A stretch of 64,000 nt of DNA. It comes from Lepidurus packardi (Eukaryota > Arthropoda > Branchiopoda > Notostraca > Triopsidae). Below, one piece after another: positions 22,385 through 51,981 of this stretch. Numbering within the stretch: position 1 is the first letter of the stretch; each line of letters opens with the position of its first letter. The position numbers and the translations under genes were made by a program. The stretch is taken from positions 377,001 through 441,000 of the forward strand of contig JAKZAN010000006.1 in NCBI GenBank assembly GCA_023053545.1, read 5' to 3'. The notes beneath the pieces are model-generated. The model worked only from the letters and a program-made list of their open reading frames with translations. It ran no database searches and was not told the origin of the DNA.

Positions 22385-24589
22385 CAGTGGTACCTCGACA
22401 TACGAGTTTAATCCGTTCCGCAACCTTGCTCGTATCTTGAATTACTCGTATCTCGAAGCAAATTTCCCCATACAAAGCAATGGAACTACCATTAATCCGT
22501 TCCAACCCCCAAAATGTCGCCCCAGTTATTTTTGTTACGTGGTTTTGAATAATAAAAACGTATTTATAAATGACAGATATTTATTGTACAAAAACAAAAA
22601 AGAGAATGTAAAGAAATAAATTAGATATCCTCACTGGTCTTTGCCTTTTTCGCTACATTTTTCTCGCTTTCACCTGTAGGCCGTTTAGAAAAAAACATGT
22701 CCAAGGAGGTTTGTTTCTTCCTCCCTCTCAGAATGTTCCGGAAATGAGTTAGGCAAGTGTCATTAAAAAGATCAGATGCACGACCTGTTGCAACTTTTTC
22801 TGGGTGTTTCTTTTCCACGAACTGTGAAACTCTCTCCCACATTCCTAAGATCTCCTTTATCTCACTTGTAGAAATAACCTCCTCCTCCTCTGACTCCTCG
22901 AAACCAATTTCTTGCATAACATCCGTATGCTGCTGTGACTGTAACTCTTGTATCTCCTCAGTCGTCAGTTCCTGGGTGTGCTCCTCGACGAGCTCGTTCA
23001 CGTCTCTCTCTTCCAACTCTAGACCCATGGATTTCCCCAGAGACACAATCTCCTCCTCTACTGACATACCGGGCTCCGATTCTTCATAGATTCTTTCAGC
23101 TACAGCTTCAGGCCACAGCTTTTTCCATGCAGAGGTCAAGGTCCTCGTTGTAACACCCAGCCAGGCCTGATCGATAATTTTTAGGCAAATCGCGATATTA
23201 AAGTGGTCCTTCCAGAACTCTCGAAGGGTGAGGTTTGTGTTCTCCGTCACTTCAAAGCAGCGCCGAAACAGATGCTTGGTGTATAGCTTCTTAAAATTAG
23301 AAATCACCTGCTGATCCATGGGCTGCAGGATAGGAGTGGTGTTAGGTGGTAGGTAGAGAACCTTTATAAATTCGAACTCCTCAAGGATGTCATCTTCGAG
23401 GTTTGGTGGATGACCAGGGGCATTGTCGAGGATGAGAAGGGCTTGCACGGGTAGGTTTTTTTCCTGTAGATATGTCTTAACAGAAGGGCCGAAAACCAGG
23501 TTTACCCACTCCACAAAGAACTTCCTGGTGACCCATGCCTTCGGGTTCGACCTCCACATAACTTGCAGTTTTTCTTTCAAAATCTTATGTGACTTAAATG
23601 CTCTGGGGTTTTCCGAATGGTATACGAGCAGAGGCTTGATCTTGCAGTCGCCACTCGCATTGGCGCACAGTGCTAGAGTCAATCTGTCCTTCATAGGTTT
23701 GTGGCCTGGCATCATTTTCTCCTCTGCCGTTATATATGTTCTATTCGGCATCTTTTTCCAGAACAGCCCTGTCTCATCACAGTTGAAGACTTGCTGAGAG
23801 ATATATCCTTGGGCTTTTATTAGATCGGAAAAGTTTTTAATGTAATTTTCAGCTGCCTTCATATCTGAGCTTGCTGCCTCACCATGCCTGACAACGGAGT
23901 GAATACCGGTCCTCTTTTTGAATTTCTCAAACCAGCCCCGGCTGGCTTTAAATGACTCTTCCGATGCCTCGTCGATGGAAGTCTGCGGAGTTTGCTTCAG
24001 CAAATCTCCGTAGATCACTCTTGCCTTCTCGCAAATGATGGTCTGCGTCAAGGTATCTCCTTGGAGCTGCTTCTCTGTCACCCACACCATCAGCAGTTTC
24101 TCCATATTTTCATGAAGGGAGGTTCGCAGCTTGGAAATTATCGTAAGGCCCTTAGCCGGCGTTACACTCTTTATCGACTCCTTCTGTTTAAGCACAGTAC
24201 ATATCATGGACGTACTACGCCCATACTGCCTCGACAAGTCAACAACTCGAACACCTTGCTCATGGTTTTCTATAATTTCACGTTTTAATTCAATACTCAT
24301 CATCTTTTTCTTAGCACTTTTTCTTCACAAACTTTCTTCCGATCCATGGTTATAAAAATAAATGAACTACAACTGTAAATGTAAATGTAAACGCAACAGA
24401 AAACGCACGCTGCTTACTGATTCACTGACAGTGGTGGGCGCTGCCGCGCACGCGCGCTACCGGCCGACCTGCTAAACCGAACTCGTATCTCGAATTTCGC
24501 TCGTAACTCGAAGCAAAAAATCACTCGCTCGCCGGCTCGTATCTCGAAAAACTCGTATGTTGGGGCACTCGTATGTCGAGGTACCACTG
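22385..24589. mobile_element. Complete Tigger-like (pogo family, Tc1/mariner) DNA transposon
   Basis: A 2205-bp element bounded by inverted repeats starting CAGTGGTACCTCGACATACG, flanked on both sides by a TA target duplication (22383-22384 and 24590-24591). Inside the ends, degenerate CTCGTATCTCGAA words recur in both orientations. It carries one intact transposase gene on the minus strand. The preserved ends and open frame suggest recent insertion. Confidence 0.95.
22621..24303 (-). CDS. Tigger/pogo-type transposase, intact
   Basis: A single uninterrupted frame of 560 aa starting at ATG 24303. It has an N-terminal helix-turn-helix of the Psq/CENP-B type (around residues 1-45), a second CENP-B-type DNA-binding domain (around 60-140, ending GWFEKFKKRTGI) and a DDE nuclease domain. 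Likely catalytic acidic residues are D176 (FNCDETGL), D293 (LLILDNAPGHP) and D330 (LPPNTTPILQPMDQ). The C-terminus is acidic, then basic. The length fits the Tigger and jerky relatives. No stop or frameshift is seen. It cuts and pastes the surrounding element at TA sites. Confidence 0.95.
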   Translation of the reverse strand: MMSIELKREIIENHEQGVRVVDLSRQYGRSTSMICTVLKQKESIKSVTPAKGLTIISKLRTSLHENMEKLLMVWVTEKQLQGDTLTQTIICEKARVIYGDLLKQTPQTSIDEASEESFKASRGWFEKFKKRTGIHSVVRHGEAASSDMKAAENYIKNFSDLIKAQGYISQQVFNCDETGLFWKKMPNRTYITAEEKMMPGHKPMKDRLTLALCANASGDCKIKPLLVYHSENPRAFKSHKILKEKLQVMWRSNPKAWVTRKFFVEWVNLVFGPSVKTYLQEKNLPVQALLILDNAPGHPPNLEDDILEEFEFIKVLYLPPNTTPILQPMDQQVISNFKKLYTKHLFRRCFEVTENTNLTLREFWKDHFNIAICLKIIDQAWLGVTTRTLTSAWKKLWPEAVAERIYEESEPGMSVEEEIVSLGKSMGLELEERDVNELVEEHTQELTTEEIQELQSQQHTDVMQEIGFEESEEEEVISTSEIKEILGMWERVSQFVEKKHPEKVATGRASDLFNDTCLTHFRNILRGRKKQTSLDMFFSKRPTGESEKNVAKKAKTSEDI

Positions 24590-24591
24590 TA

Positions 24592-27500
24592 TTATTATTA
24601 TTATATTCTTAGATTAGAACTTTAACGAAATTCAATTTTTATCTCTTTTAGGACCATTTTATCAAACTAATCCTTGAATTTTACGACTTAAGCTACCTTT
24701 CATTTATCTCTCTCCCTTTCTGGAAAACCCGAAATGGGTCGCAAAACAAACTCGTATCACTTTCCATTATTTTAGGCTATTACCTTACACACTCAAAGAG
24801 GAGATCCAGTTCCAGTTGAAAGAATTCACACAAATAGAAAAGCCTCCCCCATAATATCCCTTGGCCTCGATCACACTCCATGCAAATGAAATTTCAACTT
24901 TATATTTCATATATTTAATAATTTATAATTTTTATAATTATATTTAATAATGTATACTTTTTATAATTATATTTAATAATTTATAAATTTATAATTATAT
25001 TTCACAATTAATAATTTAAGAATTATATTTAAGAATGCTTGTAAGAATTCATCCCCGTCCATTTAATCTTCGAAAAAAAAAGTGCATGCAGATTGACATT
25101 TCCAATCCAGCGATAACAATAAACAATGCACACATCGATTACTATCGTTCCAATCACAATACAAAGTAAATAAATACTTCAGTGAAAGTCTATATCTTAA
25201 TTACTGGACTATATAATCTCAGCTAGGATTAAATACCTGGGGTTTTTACTTTGAAAAACTTCGGACAACTTTGGTAAACGATAAAGATAACGCAAAGAAT
25301 GTTTACAAACAACAAAACAAAAACAAAGATGGCGCCTATGATAAGCTTGTCCCCCCACGCGCCTCATTGATGGGTGCAGCAGCTGTTTAGAGCTGATGAT
25401 CCTGTAGTGAAAGCTCAGCCAAAGAGGAGATTCCTTATTGGTATGCTTTCGCCGAAGAGTCCTTGAACTAAAAACGGATACGAATTTTTGCAATGGGACG
25501 TCGCTTGTGTATTTTTAGCTGCCGGAAATAAAAGAAATAAAAGCGAATCATGCCAAGAGGCCGGCGACGTAAAATCAATAGAATCCATTGTACGCCTGCG
25601 CGGGAAAACATTACTACGTCTACACACAAATATTCTTCCTATTTGCTTCCATTTCCCCCGAAATTCTTCACAAATTGGTGCACGCTAGGTATAATCCTTA
25701 CACGCAAGGGTAATCATTGAAACCTAATTAAGTATGACTGAACAGTTTCTTAATTCGAAGCGAGCAATTCCAAAGATCCTATCGTAGTATTTTTCACTTT
25801 CTTTTCTTTGTAAGAAAAAGAAAAAGCTTCTTAACGATTCATCGTAGTTCCTAACAATCCATAACAATTCCTAACAATTCGTAGTAATTCCTAGTAATTC
25901 TTAACAAATATCAACGATTTCAAATACGAAATCTCTAATGCGTAGAAAATTACATTTAATTACAAACTAAAACTTACAATCTAAACTAAAAATTATAGAA
26001 AAAAGCCTGAAGAAGGTTTCAAAGCACAAGATAAAAATATCTAAAGCGAAAGAATATTTAAAATAAAAGAAATCACATTTACCTTGATTTGAGTTATTGA
26101 ACACGACACTTGAAAGTGTTTGGACGGTTTCTGAAGAAGAACTGGGAGATTTTCAAGTTTAATCCGAATCAAATTATGGTTGAAAAGAAAAGTGAAGATT
26201 CTGACACTAAAAGTTGAGCACTTCCTTTGTCCCGGAGTCCCTGGAGTTTGACTAAGGCAACTTCTACAAGGCTTGTCGTGTGCAGTGTGCGTTGAGAGTA
26301 TCTGGCAGTGCGTAGTAAGAACTGCGCTACGCTCTTTGGAACATGGTCTATCCCTCGTTCTGTTCTATCTGTACGGCGAGGATCTAGGGATGGTTCTTTT
26401 ACTTGGGAAAGATGGAGGATGATGACATCACCCCCATCCACTTCAATCTGCATGCGATTTCCTGTGTTGGAGTGTTTACGCCTACGATAGGGTATATACC
26501 TGTCGTGTGTCGACGCATCCTTTTATGCAAATTGGGGGAAAGTTCGGCTCGGTTTCCTTTGCCAGTGTCTATTTTCAGTGATTAACACCTGTAGGGGGTT
26601 TACAATGCGGTTGAAGAGCAACGTAACAGGTTTGTGTGTGGGCGGTACCGCCCTCAGCACATAATAGTTTGGGGAAACTGCCATGTACTCTGCTCAGTAT
26701 TAAAAAAAAATTAAAAAAATTAAAGATTCCAAACAACGTTGACAGTACTGTAGAAGAAGGTATCGGAAGATGTTTTTGTATTGTTTGAAGCAAATTAGGG
26801 TTCAGACAAATCTTTGAGATGCAAAACAAACTATTAGTTTCTTAAATCAATTAGAGAAGATTTTTTTTGGAAGTCGGATTTGCATAGAGCTTATGCGAAA
26901 GGTCTTAGAAAAAAAATCTTTAACTTTAGTGACACCTTATTTCAGAACCTTCATAAACTTTCGCCATCGACAAATGCAGAATTCGATGGATAGTAATAAA
27001 CGAAAGTAAAAATTGAATTTAAAAAAGTTGCGTGCAATTTACGAAAAGGACAAAGGTTATTGAACATGTTTGGGGGTACAATCAGTCAATTTGAGTGATA
27101 ACAACGCTGACTTGGTTTTATTGAACGTTATATTTTCAAAAGATACTTCAACTGTACAATTGTTTGCAAAATACAGAGCATAACACTATTTAGTTTTGTG
27201 GCCTGAAAAGAGATGGCGCTAATATCGAACTTTCCTAGCTCCTTTTTCCAGCTGTAATTCAATTCTAGCGCGTGATTTGAAATAATAACAAGAAACAGAA
27301 CGAACATCAAGAATAGCACGCGGGAAAGCTATGGACCATAGGAAATTTGAAAGAGAGTTGAATTCTAAAATCCCATCTTTTTGTCTTCTTTTTCTAATAA
27401 AAAAATTAAAAAGTCATAGACAATTTGTGGATGGCAAAAATCCGATTTTCGTTTTTTGTGCCGTCTTATAGAAAGAAACCCCACATTTGCAACCGTTTAA

Positions 27501-27846
27501 AGAATTGTTAACAAGCTTTATATGAAGAACTATGGCAAGACCAATGAGATGCACCAGTTTCAAGATACTTTCGCCTGTTTAGTTCATCGGTTCCGTACTC
27601 ATCGCCCTGATGTACACATAAGCAATACAAGCGGATACCAAGGACTAGTTGTCTAGATTACTTGGAAACTCAGCTTTAGGTAATGGGATGTGTTTTCTGG
27701 TCAGTATTTCGTGTTTCTACTTTGGGGAAAAGACCCTGACCACTTCCAGTTGGTTTTTGACGAGGTTTTCCATTTTCCTGTTCGTTTTACCTCCATTGAA
27801 AACGAATACTGGATTGTTACCAAATTTTTGGATTTTGGATTGCTAG
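24592..27846. other. AT-rich intergenic stretch without a recognised gene
   Basis: Both strands were checked. The ORFs are short and match nothing I know. 24.9-25.05 kb is a low-complexity TTTATAATTATATTTAATAA tract. Two AGATGGCGC words occur at about 25328 and 27211. A GC-richer patch at 25.56-25.62 kb could be a promoter. Upstream exons of the GPCR fragment at 27.85 kb would be expected here but I cannot identify them. Confidence 0.5.
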
Positions 27847-28169
27847 CCATCGGTGAGGCACGGATCGTTTTCAGCTACCTCTTTTGCATCTTCACTTCGC
27901 TGCAAGGTTTTGCCATTTTCTTGCATTTCATAGCCCAGGGAGCAAGGGCTCAAGAAGTGTGGCAGAACTTCATCGAAGGAAAAAGTGACCGAGACAAAGC
28001 CCGAGACAAGATTCTGGACCAAGCAAAACTTAGCAAACCATCGACTGCCCATACTTGTTGCTCCTCCTCTGAGTCTTCCAGCTGCACGGTTCACTCGCGT
28101 GTCGTCGGTGAGTTTAAAAACAGAACACGACAGCAAAACGATCCCCGGTACGAAACATCCAATCTCTAA
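27847..28169 (+). CDS. Terminal exon of an adhesion-type 7TM receptor (TM7 and cytoplasmic tail)
   Basis: After an acceptor (ttgctag at 27840-27846) the frame reads AIGEARIVFSYLFCIF then TSLQGFAIFLHF. This matches the seventh transmembrane helix of adhesion (B2) GPCRs, whose hallmark is LFxIFxSLQGxxIFxxH. A basic/acidic tail and a Cys/Ser-rich segment (HTCCSSSESSSC) follow. The frame stops at 28169. A strong donor (cgtcg|gtgagt) at 28107 could instead continue to another exon. No upstream receptor exons are recognisable in the window, so this is either the 3' end of a gene with a large intron or a stranded fragment. Confidence 0.5.
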
Positions 28170-28722
28170 CGCAAGCCATACGAAACCTCAGTCACCTTTA
28201 AATGTGCACTCTTTCGTACTCGTACCATTTCAGTATTTATTTTTTGTTTTTATTTTGGACTCGTACAAGAGATTACCAAACATGAATTCAAAAATCCAAC
28301 GTTGCCGCCAAAGGCTTGTAGTTGTTAGTGAGTTCCTCCCCACGGAGTACCCGGTGTAAGGCAAAGATTCGAATGTGCTTCTTCCCGAAAGTATCTACGA
28401 CTCAGGAGTAGCAATTTGGCTGTAAAATATACACACTCAAAATATCACTGTAACTACTCTCTTTTACAATCAAAATCCACTTTGTTGGACTCCCAGTTTA
28501 ATACATTTGTAAACATCTGCCTTGGGAATTTGTTAACATGCGCAAAGAACTGCGCTTTAGACCGTTTGTTGGTTAGTGAAATTTTTAACATGCAATTTCG
28601 AATAAGTATCTGTATTAACCACAGTATCTGTATTATATTATCTGTATCTGTATTATCTGTATTAACCACAGTACGTCAGAGCCATAAGACTACAAGGCTA
28701 ATGCATACAGGAATAAAAATGT
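28170..28722. other. Intergenic, nothing recognised
   Basis: AT-rich sequence with a short (tatctgtat)n tract at about 28.61-28.67 kb. No gene, RNA or element is recognised. Confidence 0.4.
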
Positions 28723-29843
28723 TTACATCTTTCTAGGAATTAATAGAATGATGATATCGTGGCAAACTTCCAGTTTCCAACGTTTGAGTGCTACGCCATC
28801 TGTGTTACAGTCAAACACTTCCAATTCCTTTACCTCGGCTTGTGCTAGAAAGAGATTGTAAACAACCTTGAATTAACTAGTAAAACAACGAATCAATTAG
28901 AACCATTTATTTGAAAATTAACTAAAGAGATTCAAAAGATTAATCTAGGTTTAACGAAATTATTATCGAACTTACGATAAAGACGGCTGATTTCCTCAAC
29001 AGGAACGCTACGAGGAGGACCAGAGAATTTGGATTGATCATACACCACGGTATCGATCAAGTATCGATAGGATGGACGCAACAGCGATTTGATAATTTTC
29101 GCGTACCTTTAAAAATAATGAATAAAAAGGCGAAATTATGAAACTAGTAAGAAAACTGAAGTATTACAAGTTGTCAATTCCTTCTCTTTACCTGACTCGA
29201 TCTTCGGCATGAATCGCTACTAAAGACCCCCGATCCCAAATGGCATCAAAAGTACCCAACATTTCCGGATTGCAGAGAAATAAATCACAACAATAAATTT
29301 TCAGTTGCCCATCCAAACTCTAAAGTTTTTAATCAATGAATACACATGTTATATTTAATGAATAAAATTAATTAAAAAAGAAAGAAAGCCATTAATGTAG
29401 ATTAAAACAAGAAAATAAGGAAAAACCTGATAACGTATAGCATCCACGCCATCTATTTTCTGACTCTCATACTCCAAGTTCTGTTCAGCAAAAAATTCTT
29501 GAATTGCTTTCTCAACCGCGTCTACGCCAACTACTTCATACCCGCGGTCGCACAACCTAATTCAGACATTAAACGCAATAAAAACAAGCAAAATATACGA
29601 AGACATCATTTAAGCCTATATACAATGTGTTTTAACAACGTAAACGCTTATAGACCAGAACAGTTACCATTTTAGATCCACACTTTTGCCACATAACGGC
29701 ACGAATACACGGATCTTCTCTCCTCCAGAAGCTAAATGATGGACATGACGCAGCAAGAACTCATTGACTTCATTCTTATGCCATTTGGTATTGTTTGTCT
29801 CCCACTTTGTCGCCCATTCTTCCACGTGGCCGCTGTCCGCCAT
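28723..29843 (-). CDS. TPMT: Thiopurine S-methyltransferase-like enzyme (TPMT family)
   Basis: Five exons, 29668-29843, 29427-29556, 29192-29319, 28976-29106 and 28723-28844, give 228 aa. The start chosen is the ATG in caagATGGCGG. An in-frame codon further upstream at 29867 is GTG. The class I SAM-dependent methyltransferase fold is visible: RVFVPLCGKSVDLKWL (SAM-binding loop), GVDAVEKAIQEFF, then WDRGSLVAI and LLRPSYRYLIDTVVYD, in the order seen in TPMT. Vertebrate TPMT methylates thiopurines and bacterial homologues act on selenium/tellurium compounds. The natural substrate here is unknown. The product is cytosolic, with no signal peptide. Confidence 0.93.
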
Positions 29844-29994
29844 CTTGTTTAGAGAACTTCCTGTCACGTGCGCTTGGGCGCCTAACTATTTTCCTGTCAC
29901 AAAATACTTCAGCCCCAGTTGCCCAATACTTTAATCAATGCTTTATCCTAAACAACAAGGAAATACATTCAATTACAGTGGTTTGACTCTACAT

Positions 29995-30110
29995 CGATAA
30001 TTAAGTAGAGAAATCGATAGTTAATGAAATAAATCGATAGTTAATGAAATAAATCGATAGTTAATGAAATAAATCGATAGTTAATGAAATAAATCGATAG
30101 TTTAAAAATT
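29995..30110. repeat. 20-bp tandem repeat AAATCGATAGTTAATGAAAT
   Basis: Four to five direct copies with exact 20-bp spacing, each carrying ATCGATAG. It lies between the 5' end of the TPMT gene and the 3' end of the C8orf76-like gene. Confidence 0.9.
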
Positions 30111-30187
30111 TAAAGGAATGTAAATACGAAAAACTTTATACTTTATAATAACACCCGCCTCTGAGTTGATTAGAACTGTATTTTTGT

Positions 30188-31267
30188 TTACAGCCACGAC
30201 AGCCACTGCTTATCAAACGTTTCAACACTTTCCTTATCTTTCTGCCCGACATCTTCACTTTCTCCATAAGCTGAGCTTCCCATATCTTTAAACTCGCCTT
30301 CTGTCGGCCCTGACGCTAACTCCTCCAAACCGTACACATCAAAACTGTAGAACCGAATCGCTTTCTCAATAAACTCCTCCTCCAGCTCAATCTCTCCCAA
30401 CGACCAGCAAATCCTCTGGAGTTTGGTCAAATCTTGCTGTTTGACGTGATCGTTCGCGGTACTTAACGTACTATGAATGATTACGCCAGCTCGCACTAAA
30501 CATGCTGCCATTAACTGAACAGGATTTAGCGGAACCATTTCCGCACTCGATTTCTGAACACCGGTCCAATCCTTAAAGGTTCCGGGCGGTTTAAAATCTC
30601 TTATACCCCCTAAACTAATATCGTTTGACTTTCCCAAAGCATTTAAAGTGATATTATACAAAGAGGCGTAACTTTTAGCGAGTTTGAGCCACAAATCAGG
30701 GTTAAACGGATGAATTAAGATGGCTAATTTGTGGTACGTCACTTCAGACTCAAAATCCCCCTTTTCATGATGGTAAACCGCGTTTACATTGTAGCTTATG
30801 GCTCGATGGTCACGTGTCTTGCACAGACACTCCTAAAGGAATGGAAAACCAGTCTTAAACAACAAGAAAGAGATTTTTTTTCTTTTTATACTAGTTTCTC
30901 GATGGCTTTGGAAGCTTCTGTATAGTTTTCGAGGTACACACTCGTCCTAGCTAATCCTTCATAAGCCTCTCGATGGATTTTCAAGGCAGAGGGCGGGAGC
31001 ATAATAATAGCCTGGCGGTAAAGATCCGCAGCTTGGGAGAATTCATTGTTGAGGTAATGGTAGGAAGCTTGGCAAAGCTGGATGTAAACTCTGCTCTCTT
31101 CTGGAGCCTTTTCAACAGTTTCCACCTCACGATACCACTATATGAAAAAAGGGAGAGTTAAAAAAAAAAAATTTAAATATTTTTCTTCGCTTTGGGGGGG
31201 TAATTAGGTACAAGGGAGCTTACTTCCAACTCTGCCAAACTTGGATTTTTACAACAAGATTGCAGAA
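30188..31267 (-). CDS. C8orf76-like protein (5' end incomplete)
   Basis: Three exons are assembled: 31224-31267, 30892-31137 and 30188-30832 (stop at 30188), about 311 codons. The start exon was not found upstream. The protein matches the conserved uncharacterised family of human C8orf76: ELEWYREVE near the start, then a TPR-like helical stretch (SYHYLNNEFSQAADLYRQA and REAYEGLARTSVYLENY), and the best-conserved block ILIHPFNPDLWLKLAKSY. The C-terminal third is acidic and ends DKQWLSWL. Molecular function is not established. The TPR-like helices suggest protein binding. Confidence 0.75.
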
Positions 31268-32934
31268 CTGTAATTACAGGAACTGCTTGTGTAACTTAAC
31301 TTAAATTAACTTAAATAGGATAAATTAAACTGTGCTCCCAATTTAAAATGAAGTCAGAAGCCCAGTTACGCTTATGTGGATAATTCAAAACAATAACAAC
31401 GGATAGCAATGGAGTTAAAAATGTAGCTAGAACTAGATATTTGATCTAGATATCCATACTTGGTAATTAAGAGATTTTGGCTTCCATTCACTGGAAAGTT
31501 TGATTGGTTTTTTGGCTTCTGGAGCAAAGAAATCGTCATCAACTGGGCAAATTATGGAATCAAATTCCATGAATAAGCATTTGACGTGGCTTTCGACTGA
31601 TGTTTTGGGTTTTAGATTATTGCTCCACCGCTAGATGACGCCAGCTATCATGTAGACCCATGAACTAGAACTAGAAGATGCTAACGCACAGTGCTTCAAA
31701 GAAAAGGAATGTTATCATGCTACTTGCTACACTGCATATAATTTTTCATTTGAGCTTTAATTGTATTTTTTTATTAAGGTTTCTATTGGAATATCTATTA
31801 GTCTTGTTTCATAATTGTTTCACAGCTCACTTGACGAATGGGCTGCCCCACGTTTGGCATGTTGCAGTTCGCGTTCCTTCCTTACATTCGCCGGCAAAAC
31901 CGCGCCACGTTTGACTAGTATGACATGACTAAGCGTCCTACACTTTTTAGCTTCAATATGGATTAAACGCTTGAACTTTTTAACTTATTACTTAGATACT
32001 GTCTTAAACTAAGTTTGAATGAGTTCTTTACCTGCTGTAGATAATGCTGCCAAGAAAGCGTTAATTGTAATTAGACAGCAGCCATTCGCAGTCTGCGTAA
32101 GAATTCAAACTGAATCAAGAAAGATAAACTACCTAATGGACGCTACTTAATGGAGAATACTTAAATGAAGAAAGCCCTAGGAGTTGGTCCGTAATCAGAT
32201 TAGCTTTACTTTAACAAGATTACTTTCTAATTATAAACCAACACGAAACGAAACTAGTTTCGAACTTTGTCCGTCTGTTCACGCCCTGGCGTTACCGTCG
32301 CTTTGTTATGTTGATAATTATTTTTAAAAAATAACTTAACATTTCAAGTTTACGAAACCGAATGGAGTGTAACTAAAAAGTAAGAATACAAACTTATAAA
32401 ATTTCTCTTATAAAAACTTCCCTTCCCATTAAAATGACTTAAACCAAGATTTTAAACCAAGATCGTTTTAATTTCATTTTCTATATCATTCTGAAATTCA
32501 CTCAAATTTGGTTAATAAGATGAATTAAATTCCTTCATCTCGAAATACTGTAAGCGTAATAATTAAACCAAATTTTCTTTTCCCTTGATTATTGACCTAT
32601 CTCAGGAAAACTAGAAAGACGGTTTCCTGCAACAAAACACTATCAAAGTACACCAATTCTTTCATAATCTCGCTCTTCTACAGTCAAAAACGATATAAGA
32701 AACCGGCGTGGGACTCAGAGCAGCTGCTCAAATTTCCCTAAGTTGCCTTATCTCATTCATATTGTTGTTATCGAAACCCATAGGTGCCTATAAATTCCCC
32801 CTCACTTCTGTCCTCATCGTCTTTTTGTATCGTGTTCAAGCAAAACCTCACCAAAGAAGGTACTAATGCAAGAAAAAATTTCACAATATTCTAATATTTC
32901 CTTTGAATTTTCGTAAAATAATTTAAAAACAGAA
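31268..32934. other. Intergenic region upstream of cathepsin D
   Basis: The missing first exon of the C8orf76-like gene may lie at the left end, but I cannot place it. A TATA-like cctataaatt is at about 32787-32796, with TTATC/GATA-type words just upstream. These are plausible promoter elements for the aspartic protease that follows. A CCGCTAGATGACG word near 31627 resembles the CTCF core. Confidence 0.5.
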
Positions 32935-35460
<2,526 letters not shown>

Positions 35461-36660
35461 GCTAATTTTGTTATGCCTATTGCGTAGACGTGGGCAGAAA
35501 TACAGAAATTTCTTGGGGTTTAGGTTGCTTTAACCAAGTTTTTCTTGCCCAAAGTGTGAGTCAATACATACATACAACCCCGTTTACTTTCTTTCGCTTA
35601 TTTTGCTATTATTTCTCATTATTTGCGCCAAATTGCTAGACTAAAAGAGGCCAACATAACTGTTTTGTTTGGCATTGCAGTTCTATTGACGACCGCTAGA
35701 TGGCTCAAGACAAGTTTTTTTTCCCAACAGCAAAATAAGTTTCTTCAGTACTTTTAGGTTTCTTCAACCCACTTTTTCCTTAGCCAAAGCGTGAGTGAAT
35801 ACATAAACATAACCCCTTTTAGTTTCTTTCCCTCATGTTAGTGTTATTTCTCATTATTTTCGCAATATTCCTACAGTAATACATAGCAGCCTATAGAACG
35901 GCGATTTGTTTTGTTTGGTAGTTTTATTGGCCACCACTAGATGGCGTTCAAGTACTTTTATTCCAAAGAGCAAAACAAGTTTATTACGGTGCTTTGGCAA
36001 AGGTCACGTGGCTTTAGCTTTGAGCTCGTAAGCCGCTCAAATCCCTTTTTTGCTTACATAAACCCCCCAGTGAAGAGGAATGATTCGGAAGGATGTGGGC
36101 AAAGTGCCAGAAACTGCCAACGGTTCAGCAGCGCCAGAGAGTGTATGTACTTTGTGTGCGTTTCCCGGCTGCTCTTTTCCTTGCCTTTCTCCCCCCTTCC
36201 CCCCCTCTTCACCAGCAAGCCCAGTACCTGGAAACGGAACTGGAACTCGCCCAATAAACTTCATCTCCTAATGCACCTGATCAATAGTCTTCCTCCCGGA
36301 GCGAACCAGAAACACCAGCAAAGTTCACAAGAGGCTTTAAAAAAAAAAAAAAAAAAAAAAAATTAAGATCAAAATTTAGTCTCTATCCCTCTTGCATTAC
36401 TCTTTACTCTTTCTAGTTGATATTCTACTTTCTTCCTGAACTTCATTCGTTCTTCATTCTTTCTTCCTGAACTTCATTCATAGTCTCTTCCATTTAATTT
36501 CATTGATGAACGATTAGTTTCTCTCTTCATGGTATACTTCTCTCGACCCAAGAACGCCGGGACCCGACAGAAGGACGCCAGGTCCATAATCGTTTAAGGG
36601 ACCAATAGAATTTCGAGCTTAAGAAGTCGCTGATCATTGGTTAAGCGTCAACGAGATTAG
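35461..36660. other. Cathepsin D 3' flank with a ~240-bp tandem duplication
   Basis: About 35.52-35.76 kb and 35.76-36.00 kb are diverged copies of one another. They share taggtt(g/t)ctt, a GTGAGT(C/G)AATACATA segment and a CTAGATGGC word. Each copy carries a CTCF-like motif (CCGCTAGATGGCT at 35693, CCACTAGATGGCG at 35934). A poly-A tract is at about 36340-36362. No coding sequence is recognised. Confidence 0.7.
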
Positions 36661-36800
36661 AAAGTACTTAACAAAGTTTGGTTAGGTTAAGCGTCCTTCT
36701 GTCGGGGTCCGGCGTCCTTGTGTCGGGGTCCGGCGTCCTTATGTCGGGATCCGGCGTCCTTGTGTCGGGGTCCGGCGTCCTTATGTCGGGTACCCAGAGT
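36545..36800. repeat. 21-bp minisatellite GGCGTCCTTRTGTCGGGRTCC
   Basis: Five direct units lie at about 36693-36797. An inverted half-copy (gacagaaggacgcc) lies at about 36567-36580. On the minus strand the array reads as a heptapeptide repeat (RTPDPDT), but there is no gene context. Confidence 0.85.

Positions 36801-51981
<15,181 letters not shown>

Noticed and set aside
22437..22619. Small plus-strand ORF inside the Tigger element
   Set aside because: It lies in the non-coding terminal region of the transposon and matches nothing known. The transposase on the other strand explains the element.
29844..29867. Upstream start of the TPMT-like gene at 29867
   Set aside because: The codon there is GTG, not ATG. 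The first ATG in frame is at 29843 in a good context and fits the family's N-terminus.
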